A DNA stretch of 64,000 nt from Candidatus Dadabacteria bacterium (GCA_009840385.1 VXNX01000013.1:572222-636221); one strand, 5' to 3'. Counted from the stretch's first letter, positions 9,004-18,906 are shown. Notes: generated from the letters alone by a model not told the origin. Made by a program: numbers and translations.

Positions 9004-12000
9004 TCAGGCGGCATCAAGCTTCACGCTTACCACCCTTGACGCTGCAGTGCCGTCCGTGGTTATGCCTATAAGTGCGTGAGCTTCGTGCATGGTAGTTCTG
9101 TTATGGGTGATGACGGCCACCTGGGAGTGGGTAGAGATCTCGCTGAGGATCTTGTTGAACCTCACGGTGTTCACCTCGTCAAGAGCGGCGTCTATTTCGT
9201 CGAGGAAAACAAAGGGTACGGGCTTTACCAGGCACGCGGAGATTATGACCGCTATGGCCGAGAGCGCCTTTTCTCCCCCCGACAGCAGGTTTATGGGCTG
9301 GAATCTTTTTCCTCCGGGCCTTATCATGACCTCCACACCGGTTTCAAGCATGTTAGCGGGATTCGTAAGCTCAAGGCGAGCCTCCCCGTTTTCGAAAAGC
9401 TTGGCGAAGGTCTCGCTGAACTTCTTGTTCACGGTCTCAAACGCCTCCCGGAACCTCGAAATCGACTCCCTGTCGAGTTTCCTTATCGCGCTCTCAAGGT
9501 AATCAAGCGCCCGGGCGAGATCGTCGGTCTGGCGCTGGAGAAAACTGTTTCTTTCCTCAAGCTGCTCGTGTTCCTCGGGCGCGAGCAGGTTCACGGGACC
9601 GAAATTCTCCACGCGGCGGCGAAGCCCCTTAAGTTCCCTCTCCCCCTCGGGTATCGAAACGGAGGATGGATCCGGCTTCTCGAAGGTGTCGGGAAGCTCT
9701 TCGCCGAATGCCGCGTCATACTGTTCGCTCAGATACTTAAACTCATCTTCCGCGCGCTCAAGCTGCGCCTGCGCCGAGGCAAGCCGCTCCCTGCTCGAGG
9801 AAAGCTCTGCGGAAGCGGCCTCGAACTCCTGCTCGCTTCTCTCAAGCTCCTCCGCGCAACGCGACACTTTTTCCCTGAGCTCCCCGAAGGATTCCTCTCT
9901 TAGGCCGAGGTCGCGGGATATCTTCTCAAATTCCTCTTCCGACTCGCGTTTTGAAAGGGCAAGCGCCTCCCCCTCGCGGTTTTTAAGCTCGATGTCCTTT
10001 TTTCTGAGCGCAAGCTTCTCGTTTATTACGGCCTTTATTCTTTCGGCCTCAGATATCTCGTACTCAAGAGCTCTTTCCCTCTCAAGAACCCCGGCGTTAT
10101 CTATCCTGAGTTTCGTGATTCTCTCCTGAAGCGCGTTCTCCTCCTCGGCAAACTCAAGGACCCGTTTTTCTATCTCCCCGTACTTTGACTCGAGGGCGCC
10201 CCTCTGGGCGTCAAGCTGCTCTATAAGCGACCCCATTTCCTCAACTGTGCGGTTTTTGCTGCCGAGCTTGCGCTCAAGGTCCTCGCGCTGGGCCCCCAGG
10301 CTCTCGATTCTCATCCCAAGCTCCTCTATCCTGGCCTCCACGCTTGAGCGGTCCTTTACATTTTCAACCGAGCTTATCTCGCAGCGCCGGAGAAGCTCCT
10401 CGACTTCCGCGCGACGGCACTCAAGTGTGTCCATCTCCTCGCGAAGCGCCTTGCACGCAGCTTCCGATTCCGCGACATCGGCGGAGAGGATTTGCGTCTG
10501 TTCCTCAAGCTCCCCTATCTCCCTTTTTCTCTCAAACACACCCGCCGAGGATTTCCCGCCGGTTATGGCTCCGTGGGAATCGACGTAGTCTCCTTCAAGG
10601 GTGGCGAAGCACGCGCCGTTGCCCGTGTGTGTCTTAAGATTGATAGCTTCCCTGAGGTCGGAAGTGACGTAGACCTCCTGAAGCATCGAGTCTACAAGGG
10701 CTTTCTCTATCACCTTCACGTCAAGGAGGCTGTTAAGCGACTCGGCGTCCGGCTTGGCATGGGCGTTGCCCGAACCGTTTCCGTTGCCTGCACCGTTTTG
10801 CGCGAACCGGTCCGTGGCCGGTATGAAGGTTCCCCTTCCCGCATCAAATTCCCTCAGAAGCTCAACGGCGGCAACCGCCTCGGTGCTTCCCTCGACCACT
10901 ATCCAGTTAAGTTTTTCCCCGAAAGCCGCCTCTACCGCCCTTTCGTAGCTTCTCGGAACGGAGACGAAGTCGGAAACCACCCCGAGCACGCCTCTCTGCT
11001 TGCGCTCGAGCACGAACTTCCGCGTGGCCTCGGGAAGCCACTCGTAATTGCTCTGTATTCTGTTAAGGGCCTCCATTCTCGAGGCACAGTCTTTTTTGCG
11101 GCCCTCAAAGCTCCTCAGTTCCCCGAGTTTTTTCTCGTGCTCAACCCTGAGGTCGTAAAGGCGTGAATCGACTTCCTCTTTTTCCTTGGCGCTCGAGGTG
11201 AACTCGCTTTTTATTTCTCCCTCCCGGCGGAGAAGCGAGGCGAGTTTCTGTTCGTACTCAAGCTTTTCAACCTCCAGGGCGGAGAGTTCCCCGTCAAGGG
11301 TGTCCTTTTTCTCCGAAAGTTCCTCAAGCTCCTTTGAGAAGGCTCCTACCGTGCTTCCGATCGAGCTTCTCCTGGTCATAACGTCCGAGAGATGGTTCCC
11401 CGTCTCCTCAAGTTCCTTTTTGCTGCGCTCCCATTCGCTTTTAAGGGCCGCGAGGTTCTGCTCCTCCCGCAAAATCTCCTCGGAAGCAGAAAGACGGCTG
11501 CTTTTAAGTTCGCCTGACTGGCGCTCGGCGCGGCTGCTTTTCGCCTCCATGTCCGAGATCTCGCGCCCCAGACTCTCTATCTCGGCTTCTATGTTCTCCA
11601 CGTATCCCGAAATCCCGGCGATCTCCCGTTCAATCGAGGCCCCTCGGTATTCGTTTTCCTTTCTCTGCGCCCGAAGCTCGTATATTTCCCTCTCAAGGGA
11701 TCCAAGTTCCCGGCCCGAAACGGAGTTCCTCTCCCTGGCGCTCTGAAGAGATTCCTGCTTTTCCTCCTTTCCGGCCTCAGCCGAGAATACCACCTGCTCC
11801 GCGCCCCGCTTTTTCTCAAGAAGCGTTTTCCTTCGTCCCTCGGAGTTTGCGAGCTTGGCCGAGAGGATATCGAATTCAAGCGAGCGGGCCCGCCCGGTAA
11901 GCTCCTCGTACTCCCTGGCGCGCTTCGCCTGCAGGGCCACCTCCTCAATGCGGTCCGACACCTCCCGCTTCATATCCAGAACGCGCGTGAGGTTCTCCTT

Positions 12001-12543
12001 GGTCGACTCTATCCTGCTTCGGGTCTCCTTTCTCCTGAGCTTGTACTTTTCGATTCCCGCGACTTCCTCTATGAACTTCCTTTTCTCTTCGGGCTTTGAC
12101 ATGATGAAGGACTCTATCTGGCCCTGCTCGACGATTGAGTAGGCCCTCGCGCCCATTCCGGTGTCGAGAAGCATCTCGGTTATGTCCTTGAGTCGGCACT
12201 TGACCCCGTTTATGCTGTATTCGCTCTCTCCCGAGCGGTAGAGTTTCCTTCGGATCCTGACTTCCTCGAAACCGAAGCCCTCCACCCCTTCAAGCACTAG
12301 GGACACGTCGGCCATGCCCAGGGGCTTGAGCTCCGCGCTCCCGTTGGAGATAACGTCTTCCATGCCCCCTGCGCGCAGCTGTCTCGGATTGTGCTCGCCG
12401 ATTACCCACCTGATGGCGTCCAGGATGTTGGATTTTCCGCAGCCGTTTGGACCGACTATGGCGGTTATACCCTCGGAGAAGTCTATCTTCGTCTTCAGGT
12501 AAAAAGACTTAAAACCTGCTATTTCAAGCGCTTTAATTCTCAT
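9004..12543 (-). CDS. smc: Chromosome segregation SMC ATPase
   Basis: A 1,179-residue SMC, full length. Walker A G-P-N-G-C-G-K-S-N lies near residues 32-40. Two long coiled coils, rich in E, R, L and S, flank a hinge at about 500-660. The C-terminal signature L-L-S-G-G-E-K-A-L-S-A-I-A and Walker B V-F-L-D-E-I-D-A-A-L-D-E complete the ATPase head. The hinge holds an unusual glycine/asparagine-rich spacer (N-G-A-G-N-G-N-G-S-G-N). SMC with ScpAB compacts DNA and is loaded by ParB at parS; two parS sites lie at 24.1 and 25.6 kb. scpA, scpB, parA and parB are not in the window. Confidence 0.98.
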   Translation of the reverse strand: MRIKALEIAGFKSFYLKTKIDFSEGITAIVGPNGCGKSNILDAIRWVIGEHNPRQLRAGGMEDVISNGSAELKPLGMADVSLVLEGVEGFGFEEVRIRRKLYRSGESEYSINGVKCRLKDITEMLLDTGMGARAYSIVEQGQIESFIMSKPEEKRKFIEEVAGIEKYKLRRKETRSRIESTKENLTRVLDMKREVSDRIEEVALQAKRAREYEELTGRARSLEFDILSAKLANSEGRRKTLLEKKRGAEQVVFSAEAGKEEKQESLQSARERNSVSGRELGSLEREIYELRAQRKENEYRGASIEREIAGISGYVENIEAEIESLGREISDMEAKSSRAERQSGELKSSRLSASEEILREEQNLAALKSEWERSKKELEETGNHLSDVMTRRSSIGSTVGAFSKELEELSEKKDTLDGELSALEVEKLEYEQKLASLLRREGEIKSEFTSSAKEKEEVDSRLYDLRVEHEKKLGELRSFEGRKKDCASRMEALNRIQSNYEWLPEATRKFVLERKQRGVLGVVSDFVSVPRSYERAVEAAFGEKLNWIVVEGSTEAVAAVELLREFDAGRGTFIPATDRFAQNGAGNGNGSGNAHAKPDAESLNSLLDVKVIEKALVDSMLQEVYVTSDLREAINLKTHTGNGACFATLEGDYVDSHGAITGGKSSAGVFERKREIGELEEQTQILSADVAESEAACKALREEMDTLECRRAEVEELLRRCEISSVENVKDRSSVEARIEELGMRIESLGAQREDLERKLGSKNRTVEEMGSLIEQLDAQRGALESKYGEIEKRVLEFAEEENALQERITKLRIDNAGVLERERALEYEISEAERIKAVINEKLALRKKDIELKNREGEALALSKRESEEEFEKISRDLGLREESFGELREKVSRCAEELERSEQEFEAASAELSSSRERLASAQAQLERAEDEFKYLSEQYDAAFGEELPDTFEKPDPSSVSIPEGERELKGLRRRVENFGPVNLLAPEEHEQLEERNSFLQRQTDDLARALDYLESAIRKLDRESISRFREAFETVNKKFSETFAKLFENGEARLELTNPANMLETGVEVMIRPGGKRFQPINLLSGGEKALSAIAVIISACLVKPVPFVFLDEIDAALDEVNTVRFNKILSEISTHSQVAVITHNRTTMHEAHALIGITTDGTAASRVVSVKLDAA

Positions 12544-12800
12544 GGGAGAGCCGCGACCCGGTATAGCGACGACATTTACGCGCGTCGCTTCCCGCTTTGC
12601 GTCAAAACCCCTGCCGCAACAGGGAAATTAAAACTCCCGCGTCCATTATAGAAGCCCTGACGGGGCCAGAATCCTGAAGAAGGCCGCCGGGATACATCTT
12701 CGGCGGTTAGGTGAAAAAAGATTCCTTGTCGCCCATGGTCTTCCGGTCAGTACCATTATACCACAAATCCGGAAATATTTACAAATTCTTGGGCGGGAAC

Positions 12801-14390
12801 TCATCCTCCCTGGGAAAGGAGGTTCTTGTTGGGAGAAATTTTGGAGCTTTCTCTCAGCTTCTCAAGCAGGCTTTCGACTACAAGCGCCTTGCGCGCCGAG
12901 ACCTCTTGTCGCCTGAAAGAGTCCTTTTCTAGCCCGAAGGCCCCGCTGTCTACGGGCTTTGTTTCGGCAAGCGACACTATGTAAAAAGTCTCCCCGGACC
13001 TGTAGACGCGATCCATGGTGGGCCGGTTGCTCCTCAGCCCGAAGACATCCGATATGAAATCCCCGGACTCAACCCCAAGAGGGTTCTCCGACCTTGAGAA
13101 AAAGCCGGTCTGCTCCACCACGTGGTCAAGAGACTTAGCGGCCGCCGCGAAGCCTTTGGCAGAAGCCTTTATTTTTCCGAGGTCGCCCCCGGCGGTCTCC
13201 CTGGCCCGCTCGACGGCTTTTTCCTTATTAAGAGCCCTAAGTATCTCCCCGCGCGCGGGCTCAATCCCCGAGCGCCTCGAGCGCTCAACGCGAGTCACCT
13301 CGAAAAACCAGGTGAAATCCCGCAGAACCACGTTCGCGAGCCTGTTTTTCTTAACCGAAAAAGCCTCTCTTCTTATGGCCCCGGGAACGTCTCCGCCCAC
13401 ACCCCCGAGCGTGAACTCCGCGGTTTCCCGCACCTCAAGCGAACTCCTCTCGGAAAGAAGGTCGGACAGGCGTTTTTTCCGAACGAATTCCTCAAGGAAC
13501 CGGTCATAGAGAAGGGAAGCCTTCCCGTCCACAAGCTGCTTCCTTATCTCCTCCCTTACCTCGTCAAGCGGTTTCGGAGTCCCGTCGGAGGCAAACTCCT
13601 CCGGGTACGTCCTGTAGTATGCCTCGATTTCCTCGTCCGAGACCTCGGCATCCCCGGCAAAATCCCCGGGAGAGAGCTTGACGTAGCGAGCCTTTCTTTT
13701 CTCGGGCTCCCAGAAAAGATCGGTGTTCGCCCTGTAGTACCGGGCGATTTCCTCTTCGCTTGCCTTCTGGCCCCCGGTGTAGTCCTCGGCGGCAAACGAG
13801 ACGTAGTAAAGATCGATCTCCTCTTCGCGCATCCTGTAGATGCTTAAAAGCTCCTCGTCGCTTGCCGTTATCGAGCTGTCAAGGACCGAAACAAGCTTCT
13901 CCACCAGCAGGTCTTCCCTGTAGGAATCCTCAAAATCCTTCACGGTGCGGTTAAGCCCCCTAGAGATAAAATCCCTGTAGCGCTCGAAACCCACGAAAGC
14001 TCCGTCCACCTGGAAACCGGGATCGTTTCTTATGGCGTCCGAGAGTTCCTCCTGGCTTACCCTGATCCCGAGCTTCTCCGCCTTCTGGGCAAGCAGTTTC
14101 TTGTTAACCAGTGAATCGATCACCGCAAAATTCACGTATTCCACAAGCTCGTCCGATATTTCCTGGTCGCTTCGGCGCAGGCGGTCAAGCATCGAGTCCC
14201 TGAGGTTATAGAACTGCGCTATGGAAACCTTGTCCCCGTTCACCTCAACCGCTACTCCGCCGCTTGGACCCCGCCCGCCGATGCTTATTCCCCCCACGTA
14301 TCCGAAACCGATAACGAAGGTGAGGGCAAGCAGCAAAAGCAGCGCCCTCGTGAGAAAGTTCTGCTTGTTTTTTATGATATCGAACGACAA
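12801..14390 (-). CDS. PpiD/SurA-like periplasmic folding chaperone
   Basis: A 529-residue protein with a single N-terminal membrane anchor (about residues 14-38). A SurA-N-like domain follows: V-A-V-E-V-N-G-D-K-V-S-I-A-Q-F, then Q-E-E-L-S-D-A-I-R-N-D-P-G-F-Q-V-D-G-A-F. This layout is typical of PpiD, a Sec-associated foldase. I see no clear parvulin active-site signature in the centre, so it may be a chaperone without isomerase activity. The C-terminal half has a second degenerate repeat (G-F-F-S-R-S-E-N-P-L-G). The start is TTG at 14390, with AAGGA eight bases upstream. Confidence 0.8.
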   Translation of the reverse strand: MSFDIIKNKQNFLTRALLLLLALTFVIGFGYVGGISIGGRGPSGGVAVEVNGDKVSIAQFYNLRDSMLDRLRRSDQEISDELVEYVNFAVIDSLVNKKLLAQKAEKLGIRVSQEELSDAIRNDPGFQVDGAFVGFERYRDFISRGLNRTVKDFEDSYREDLLVEKLVSVLDSSITASDEELLSIYRMREEEIDLYYVSFAAEDYTGGQKASEEEIARYYRANTDLFWEPEKRKARYVKLSPGDFAGDAEVSDEEIEAYYRTYPEEFASDGTPKPLDEVREEIRKQLVDGKASLLYDRFLEEFVRKKRLSDLLSERSSLEVRETAEFTLGGVGGDVPGAIRREAFSVKKNRLANVVLRDFTWFFEVTRVERSRRSGIEPARGEILRALNKEKAVERARETAGGDLGKIKASAKGFAAAAKSLDHVVEQTGFFSRSENPLGVESGDFISDVFGLRSNRPTMDRVYRSGETFYIVSLAETKPVDSGAFGLEKDSFRRQEVSARKALVVESLLEKLRESSKISPNKNLLSQGG

Positions 14391-14478
14391 CGGGGTTTTC
14401 CTTGAAAAGACGAACTAAACTCTATACAAGCCGGTATCAACTTTCAAGCCTCCCGCGCGGGCCGCGCGGCCTCCCGGC

Positions 14479-14507
14479 TTGACACGGATAAGGCGCTTAA
14501 ATAGCTT
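14479..14507 (+). promoter_or_regulatory. Probable cofD promoter
   Basis: A perfect TTGACA (14479-14484) is followed after 17 bases by TAGCTT (14502-14507), a weak -10 box. It lies 35 bases upstream of the cofD ATG at 14543. Confidence 0.4.
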
Positions 14508-14542
14508 ACAGGTGAAATGCCCGGGGGCACGACAAAACTCAG

Positions 14543-15496
14543 ATGATAACTGCGCTTGGCGGCGGAAGCGGAGCCGCGAAATTCCTTAAGGGACTCACGG
14601 GGGTAATTCCCCCATCGGAACTCACCGTAATAGTTAACACGGCGGATGACATGGACCTTTACGGAATGAGGGTCTCCCCGGACATAGACACCATAATCTA
14701 CAGGCTTTCGGGAAACATAGACGAGAAAAAAGGGTGGGGGCTCCGCGGCGACACGTTCGAGGTTCTGGGCGCCGCAGCGAGATTCGGCTTTCCGACATGG
14801 TTCGGACTCGGCGACAGGGACCTGGCCACCCACCTGTTCAGAAAGGCAGTAATTGACGCGGGCGGAACCCTGAGCGAATCCACGGCCAGGATAGCGCAGC
14901 GCTTCGGCCTAGGGGAAATGCGCATACTGCCCATGAGCGACGACAGGGTCGAGACGTGGATAGAGACCGACGAGGGCGAGATGCACTTTCAGGAATACTA
15001 CATAAAGCACGCGATGCGTCCCGAGGTGCGGGGGGTCAATATAAAGGGCGCACGCGAGGCCGCTCCCGCCCCGGGAGTTCTCGACTCCATAGATGCCGCA
15101 GAGCTGGTGATCATATGCCCGAGCAACCCCATAATCAGCATAGGGCCCATACTCGAGGTAGGGGGAGTGATGGAAAGGCTCGTCGGCGCACCGGGGCTCA
15201 AGGTGGCCGTAAGCCCCCTCATGCGCGGAAAGCCCCTTAAGGGTCCCGCCGACAAGCTCATGAGAGGATTGGGGATGGAGGCTTCCTCGACGCAGGTGGC
15301 GAGGCTTTACGCCGATTTTCTCGACGTGCTCGTAATCGACCGCTCGGATGCGGCGGAGGCGGCTAGCATAAAACTGCTTGGGGTAAGCGTTTTCGTCACG
15401 GACACGGTGATTCCCGACGAGCAAAGTTCGAAACGCCTTTCGCGGGAAATTCTTGGTTTTACGGAATCTCTGGGGCGGCGGCGCGCTTCGCCCTAG
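14543..15496 (+). CDS. cofD: 2-phospho-L-lactate transferase (coenzyme F420 synthesis)
   Basis: A 317-residue CofD/FbiA-family enzyme. It joins the activated lactyl or enolpyruvyl phosphate nucleotide to the deazaflavin Fo, making F420-0. The signature G-G-G-S-G-A-A-K-F-L-K-G-L is at residues 6-18. V-N-T-A-D-D-M-D-L-Y-G-M-R-V-S-P-D-I-D-T follows near 35-54, and I-I-C-P-S-N-P-I-I-S-I-G-P-I-L near 193. The aspartates that bind the metal and nucleotide are present. The partner nucleotidyltransferase cofC is at 58.5 kb. FbiC/CofGH and CofE are not in the window. Confidence 0.92.
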   Translation: MITALGGGSGAAKFLKGLTGVIPPSELTVIVNTADDMDLYGMRVSPDIDTIIYRLSGNIDEKKGWGLRGDTFEVLGAAARFGFPTWFGLGDRDLATHLFRKAVIDAGGTLSESTARIAQRFGLGEMRILPMSDDRVETWIETDEGEMHFQEYYIKHAMRPEVRGVNIKGAREAAPAPGVLDSIDAAELVIICPSNPIISIGPILEVGGVMERLVGAPGLKVAVSPLMRGKPLKGPADKLMRGLGMEASSTQVARLYADFLDVLVIDRSDAAEAASIKLLGVSVFVTDTVIPDEQSSKRLSREILGFTESLGRRRASP

Positions 15497-15503
15497 GAAA
15501 CGA

Positions 15504-16439
15504 TCAGGAATCCTCTTTTTCTTTTCTCTGCGGCTCGTAGGGCACGATGCTGTAGAAAAAGAACTGGGGTATGCCCTTTACTTCCGATGAATCGCAACTC
15601 GTCCGGATCTTTACGATATGGTTCATGACCACCGTTCCTATGGCGTAAACCGTGGTTTCCCCCTCAACTCCGAACTCAACCGCGGTATAGTCCTCGTTGT
15701 CTTTCTCGAATTCCCACCTTATGTCGTAAATGCCGAGTTTTTTCAGCTCTTTCCTCAAAAAATAGTCGGAAACCTGCGAAGTCTGGGAATAACACGACCT
15801 TCCCCTGAAGCAGTCAAGAAATATTTCGCCGCGAAGGTGAGAGGAAACCACATCACCGAGATTTCCGCCGTTCACCCTCCCGTAATATATCCCCTCGGGA
15901 AGCATGATCATGTTGGCGGCGAAGCGGTGGCCTCCCACATGGCTGGTTCTCCACGCGGAAATCCCCTCTTTCTTTAAAAGCTCCCTGTAGACTTCGGCCC
16001 CTGCGACCGCACAGCATCCGTCGTGGGCTCCGTGGGTGCAGACCAGAACGAGCTTTTCCCCGCAGGAAAATTTCTCTATCTCCCCGGTGCGGACAAGCTC
16101 GGGGAGATCTATCGAGAGGAGATCTTCGTATGTTTCTATCTCGAACCTGTAGAGTTTCGGGGAAAACTCAGAAGAGTGCGCGTAGTAAAAAGCGAGGTTT
16201 CCCTTGCTTGGGCCCGGCCCTCCTATCAGCTGAATCCTAGATTCCTCAAAAGACGAAAGAAGGCCTTCAAGATGCTCTTTTACCTCCGCCGGCAGCGCGC
16301 TTTCTGGAAAAGCATCCCTTTTCCATACCCTAGAGTACTCAAGCAAAAACCAGTTCTTCACCTCAAGAGCGGTTCCGTAGAGATGTTCTCCGCTTTGAAA
16401 AGACCCCTGGGAACATGTAAGTGCTTTTTCGTCGGTCAT
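15504..16439 (-). CDS. Sucrase/ferredoxin-like family protein (Apd1/Aim32-type thioredoxin-like 2Fe-2S)
   Basis: A 311-residue Suc_Fer-like protein. The diagnostic segments are L-V-C-T-H-G-A-H-D-G-C-C-A-V-A-G (about residues 131-146) and the downstream T-S-H-V-G-G-H-R-F-A-A-N (about 165-176). In the yeast Apd1 relatives a [2Fe-2S] cluster is held by two cysteines and two histidines, the latter from an HxGGH-type motif as seen here. The fold is a thioredoxin-like ferredoxin and the substrate is unknown. The ATG at 16439 has a strong GGAGG five bases upstream, which itself overlaps the end of mltA, so the two are probably co-transcribed. Confidence 0.85.
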   Translation of the reverse strand: MTDEKALTCSQGSFQSGEHLYGTALEVKNWFLLEYSRVWKRDAFPESALPAEVKEHLEGLLSSFEESRIQLIGGPGPSKGNLAFYYAHSSEFSPKLYRFEIETYEDLLSIDLPELVRTGEIEKFSCGEKLVLVCTHGAHDGCCAVAGAEVYRELLKKEGISAWRTSHVGGHRFAANMIMLPEGIYYGRVNGGNLGDVVSSHLRGEIFLDCFRGRSCYSQTSQVSDYFLRKELKKLGIYDIRWEFEKDNEDYTAVEFGVEGETTVYAIGTVVMNHIVKIRTSCDSSEVKGIPQFFFYSIVPYEPQRKEKEDS

Positions 16440-16440
16440 T

Positions 16441-17733
16441 TCATCCTCCTTGGCTCTGTCCGCCGTTTTTTTCCCTAAGTACCGTCAGGAATTCCCCCTT
16501 CGGCACCAGATAGAAGAACTTTCCCCAGTTTTTCATCACACCCGCGTGCCGGGAAGCGTCTTTTCCCTCCCCCCAGAAAAGGTCGACGCGCCGGGCCCCT
16601 TTTATAGCCCCCCCGCTGTCGTGGTTAACGACAAAGCGGGAAACCGGTTCCCATTGCGACGGCTCGACCGAAGAGGGAGTTTCGAAGACCGGTCTCTCAA
16701 ACTCCATGAACGCCAGAGCTCCCTTAGGAAAAAAAGCCTTGTCGGTCGCTATGGTTCTGCCGTCAACGACTTCCGTTCCGAAAGAGGTCTCGGGTTTGCC
16801 CGGAAGTCCGCGGAAGAAAATGTAACTCGGGTTTTTGTAAAGGATATTCATCCTCTCCGCGTAGGAGAGGGATCTCAGGTGGCTTTCTATGGCCCAAAGG
16901 CTCATTTTTTCCTTCGGAATCCACTTGAAGAGAAATTTCCCTATTGCCACGTAATCGTGTCCGTTCTGGGCGGCGTAGCCCACGACCCGTTCCTCTCCGT
17001 CTGCGAACCTTACCTTGCCTGAGCCCTGAATCTGAAGAAAAAACGCGTCGACAGGGTCCACCCACGCGATCTCGAGCCTTTTCCCCCGGAGTCTTCCCCC
17101 GGAGTCTATCTCGCTTCGTGAGTAATAGGGAACCAGTTCGGACGTCCTGCCGGGGCCTCCGGGGGCAACCCTGCCGTAAAGGGACTGGAGCTTTCCCCGG
17201 GCGATTTTGTCGTCCTCAAGAAACGAAAATCTCTCGAACCGCTCGACGAACCTGTCTATCCTCAAACGCACCAAGTCGTCGGGAACCCCGTAGAGCGGCT
17301 GGGTGTGCTGCGGCGTCCTGGTCCGGGAAGCGGAGAGCACCGGAGAAAAGTAAGAGGTTATAAAAACCTTGCCCCAGGGTTTTCCCGGAAAGCCGTAGAA
17401 ATCAAAATTCTTCCTCACGTCCTTTATGAAATCGTCCTTGCTAACGCCCGCTTCAAGCCTGGTGAGAAGATAATCGAGCGCCAGAGCGTAATCCCCCGCG
17501 GAGACGGTCTTCTGCCCGAAAACGAGTTGGGAGTTCTTTGTCCGGGAAAGTTTCTCAACGCTTGCGCCTATGGATTCCTTAAGTCCCTCGGGGAAAAGAT
17601 CGTCGTCCATCTCGGGAACGACGGGAATCGGGCGCATGGACCCGGGTTCAGGAATCTCGGGGGGTCTTTCGCAGGAGAGATAGAGAAAAAGCGAAAAGAC
17701 AGCTAAGAGAATGCCCGCGGCTTTTGAGTTCAT
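16441..17733 (-). CDS. mltA: Membrane-bound lytic murein transglycosylase A
   Basis: A 430-residue outer-membrane lipoprotein. The signal peptide ends in a lipobox L-Y-L-S-C (Cys about 20). The MltA double-psi barrel has G-K-V-F-I-T-S-Y-F-S-P-V and P-Q-H-T-Q-P-L-Y-G-V-P near residues 117-145. I-A-W-V-D-P-V-D-A-F-F-L-Q-I-Q-G-S-G-K-V is the active-site region. The C-terminal 3D domain shows R-F-V-V-N-H-D-S-G-G-A-I-K-G-A-R-R-V-D-L-F-W-G. The enzyme cuts peptidoglycan glycan strands to 1,6-anhydro products. Confidence 0.95.
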   Translation of the reverse strand: MNSKAAGILLAVFSLFLYLSCERPPEIPEPGSMRPIPVVPEMDDDLFPEGLKESIGASVEKLSRTKNSQLVFGQKTVSAGDYALALDYLLTRLEAGVSKDDFIKDVRKNFDFYGFPGKPWGKVFITSYFSPVLSASRTRTPQHTQPLYGVPDDLVRLRIDRFVERFERFSFLEDDKIARGKLQSLYGRVAPGGPGRTSELVPYYSRSEIDSGGRLRGKRLEIAWVDPVDAFFLQIQGSGKVRFADGEERVVGYAAQNGHDYVAIGKFLFKWIPKEKMSLWAIESHLRSLSYAERMNILYKNPSYIFFRGLPGKPETSFGTEVVDGRTIATDKAFFPKGALAFMEFERPVFETPSSVEPSQWEPVSRFVVNHDSGGAIKGARRVDLFWGEGKDASRHAGVMKNWGKFFYLVPKGEFLTVLREKNGGQSQGG

Positions 17734-17961
17734 TTCGACCTGTTAGTTACAAAATATGCGACGCGAAACGCCCGCGCATCAGAATAAATTTATACCCTGT
17801 TAGGTGCGGCTTACGCAAAAAACCCCGGGCAGCGGGGAGAAATTCCGCGTCCCGGGCCACCGCCGCGGTCAATATTTTTGCGAAAAGACAGGGTAGAATA
17901 GAGATTTCGGGGCGGTTGGATCGCGGCCGTCCGCAATTTTTCACAGTCTGCAGGCGGAAAA

Positions 17962-18906
17962 ATGAAGCGGAAATTTCTCGGCATAGATATAGGGGGGACC
18001 AATCTCAGGGGAAAAATCATCTCCGAGGAGGGAAACGTGCTCGGGGAGGGAAAAACTCGCTCGGACGCCCATATGGGCATCTCGTCGCTCATGGAGCACT
18101 TGGGCGATTTCATAAAAGGATTCTCCAGAGAAGAGATATCAGCAATAGGGATAGGGGTGCCGGGAACGGTTGACCGAAGAGATGGCATGCTTGTTCATGC
18201 CCCGAATATAGCCAACACGAAGAATTTTCCGTTTACGGAGGCCCTTTTGGAGAGAATCGGGACTGAAACGCCCGTTTTTATCGAAAACGACGCATCCTGC
18301 GCAGCCCTGGGGGAATACCGGGCAGGTGCGGGCAGAGGCTCCGATTCAATGGTAATGATAACCTTGGGAACCGGATTCGGAGGCGGGATAATCCTCAACG
18401 GCAACCTCTGGTCGGGAGAGGACGGCTTTGCCGGGGAACTGGGACACATGACTATTGATCCGTCGGGGCCCGAGTGCGCATGCGGGGGAAGAGGATGTGT
18501 CGAAACCTACGTTTCGCAGGTAGCGATAAAGAGAATCGTCCGCGAGTGCCCGGAGCTTGCCCAAAAACTGGCCGGTACCGAAGAATCGGCCATCCCCGAG
18601 CGCCTGGCGGAGCTTGCCCGCGAAAAAGACCCGGAAGCCGTCTCCGTATGGAACGATTTCGGGGCGAACCTCGGGGTGGGAATATCGATTCTCGTAAACG
18701 TTCTGGACGTAAAAACGGTGGTTGTTGGCGGGGGGCTTTCAAACGCGTGGGAACTATTTATCGGGAAAACCCTCGAGGAAGCCGGAACAAGGTGCCTTAG
18801 CGGGACGGAGAGAAAGCTAGAGATAAAAAGGGCCGCTCTGGGAGACGACTCCGGAGTCCTAGGGGCGTGCTACGTGGCCAAAAGCGGACTCGGAGAGAAC
18901 TCCTAG
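17962..18906 (+). CDS. ROK-family sugar kinase (glucokinase-like)
   Basis: A 314-residue ROK protein. The N-terminal phosphate loop is G-I-D-I-G-G-T-N-L-R-G (about residues 6-16). The catalytic V-F-I-E-N-D-A-S-C-A-A-L-G-E is near 110-123. The second glycine loop is T-L-G-T-G-F-G-G-G-I-I (near 134-144). The zinc motif G-H-x(9)-C-A-C-G-G-R-G-C-V-E follows near 160-180. No DNA-binding domain precedes it, so it is a kinase rather than a ROK repressor. Glucose is the likely substrate, but N-acetylmannosamine or fructose kinases look similar. Its stop codon overlaps the convergent tilS stop by a few bases. Confidence 0.88.
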   Translation: MKRKFLGIDIGGTNLRGKIISEEGNVLGEGKTRSDAHMGISSLMEHLGDFIKGFSREEISAIGIGVPGTVDRRDGMLVHAPNIANTKNFPFTEALLERIGTETPVFIENDASCAALGEYRAGAGRGSDSMVMITLGTGFGGGIILNGNLWSGEDGFAGELGHMTIDPSGPECACGGRGCVETYVSQVAIKRIVRECPELAQKLAGTEESAIPERLAELAREKDPEAVSVWNDFGANLGVGISILVNVLDVKTVVVGGGLSNAWELFIGKTLEEAGTRCLSGTERKLEIKRAALGDDSGVLGACYVAKSGLGENS

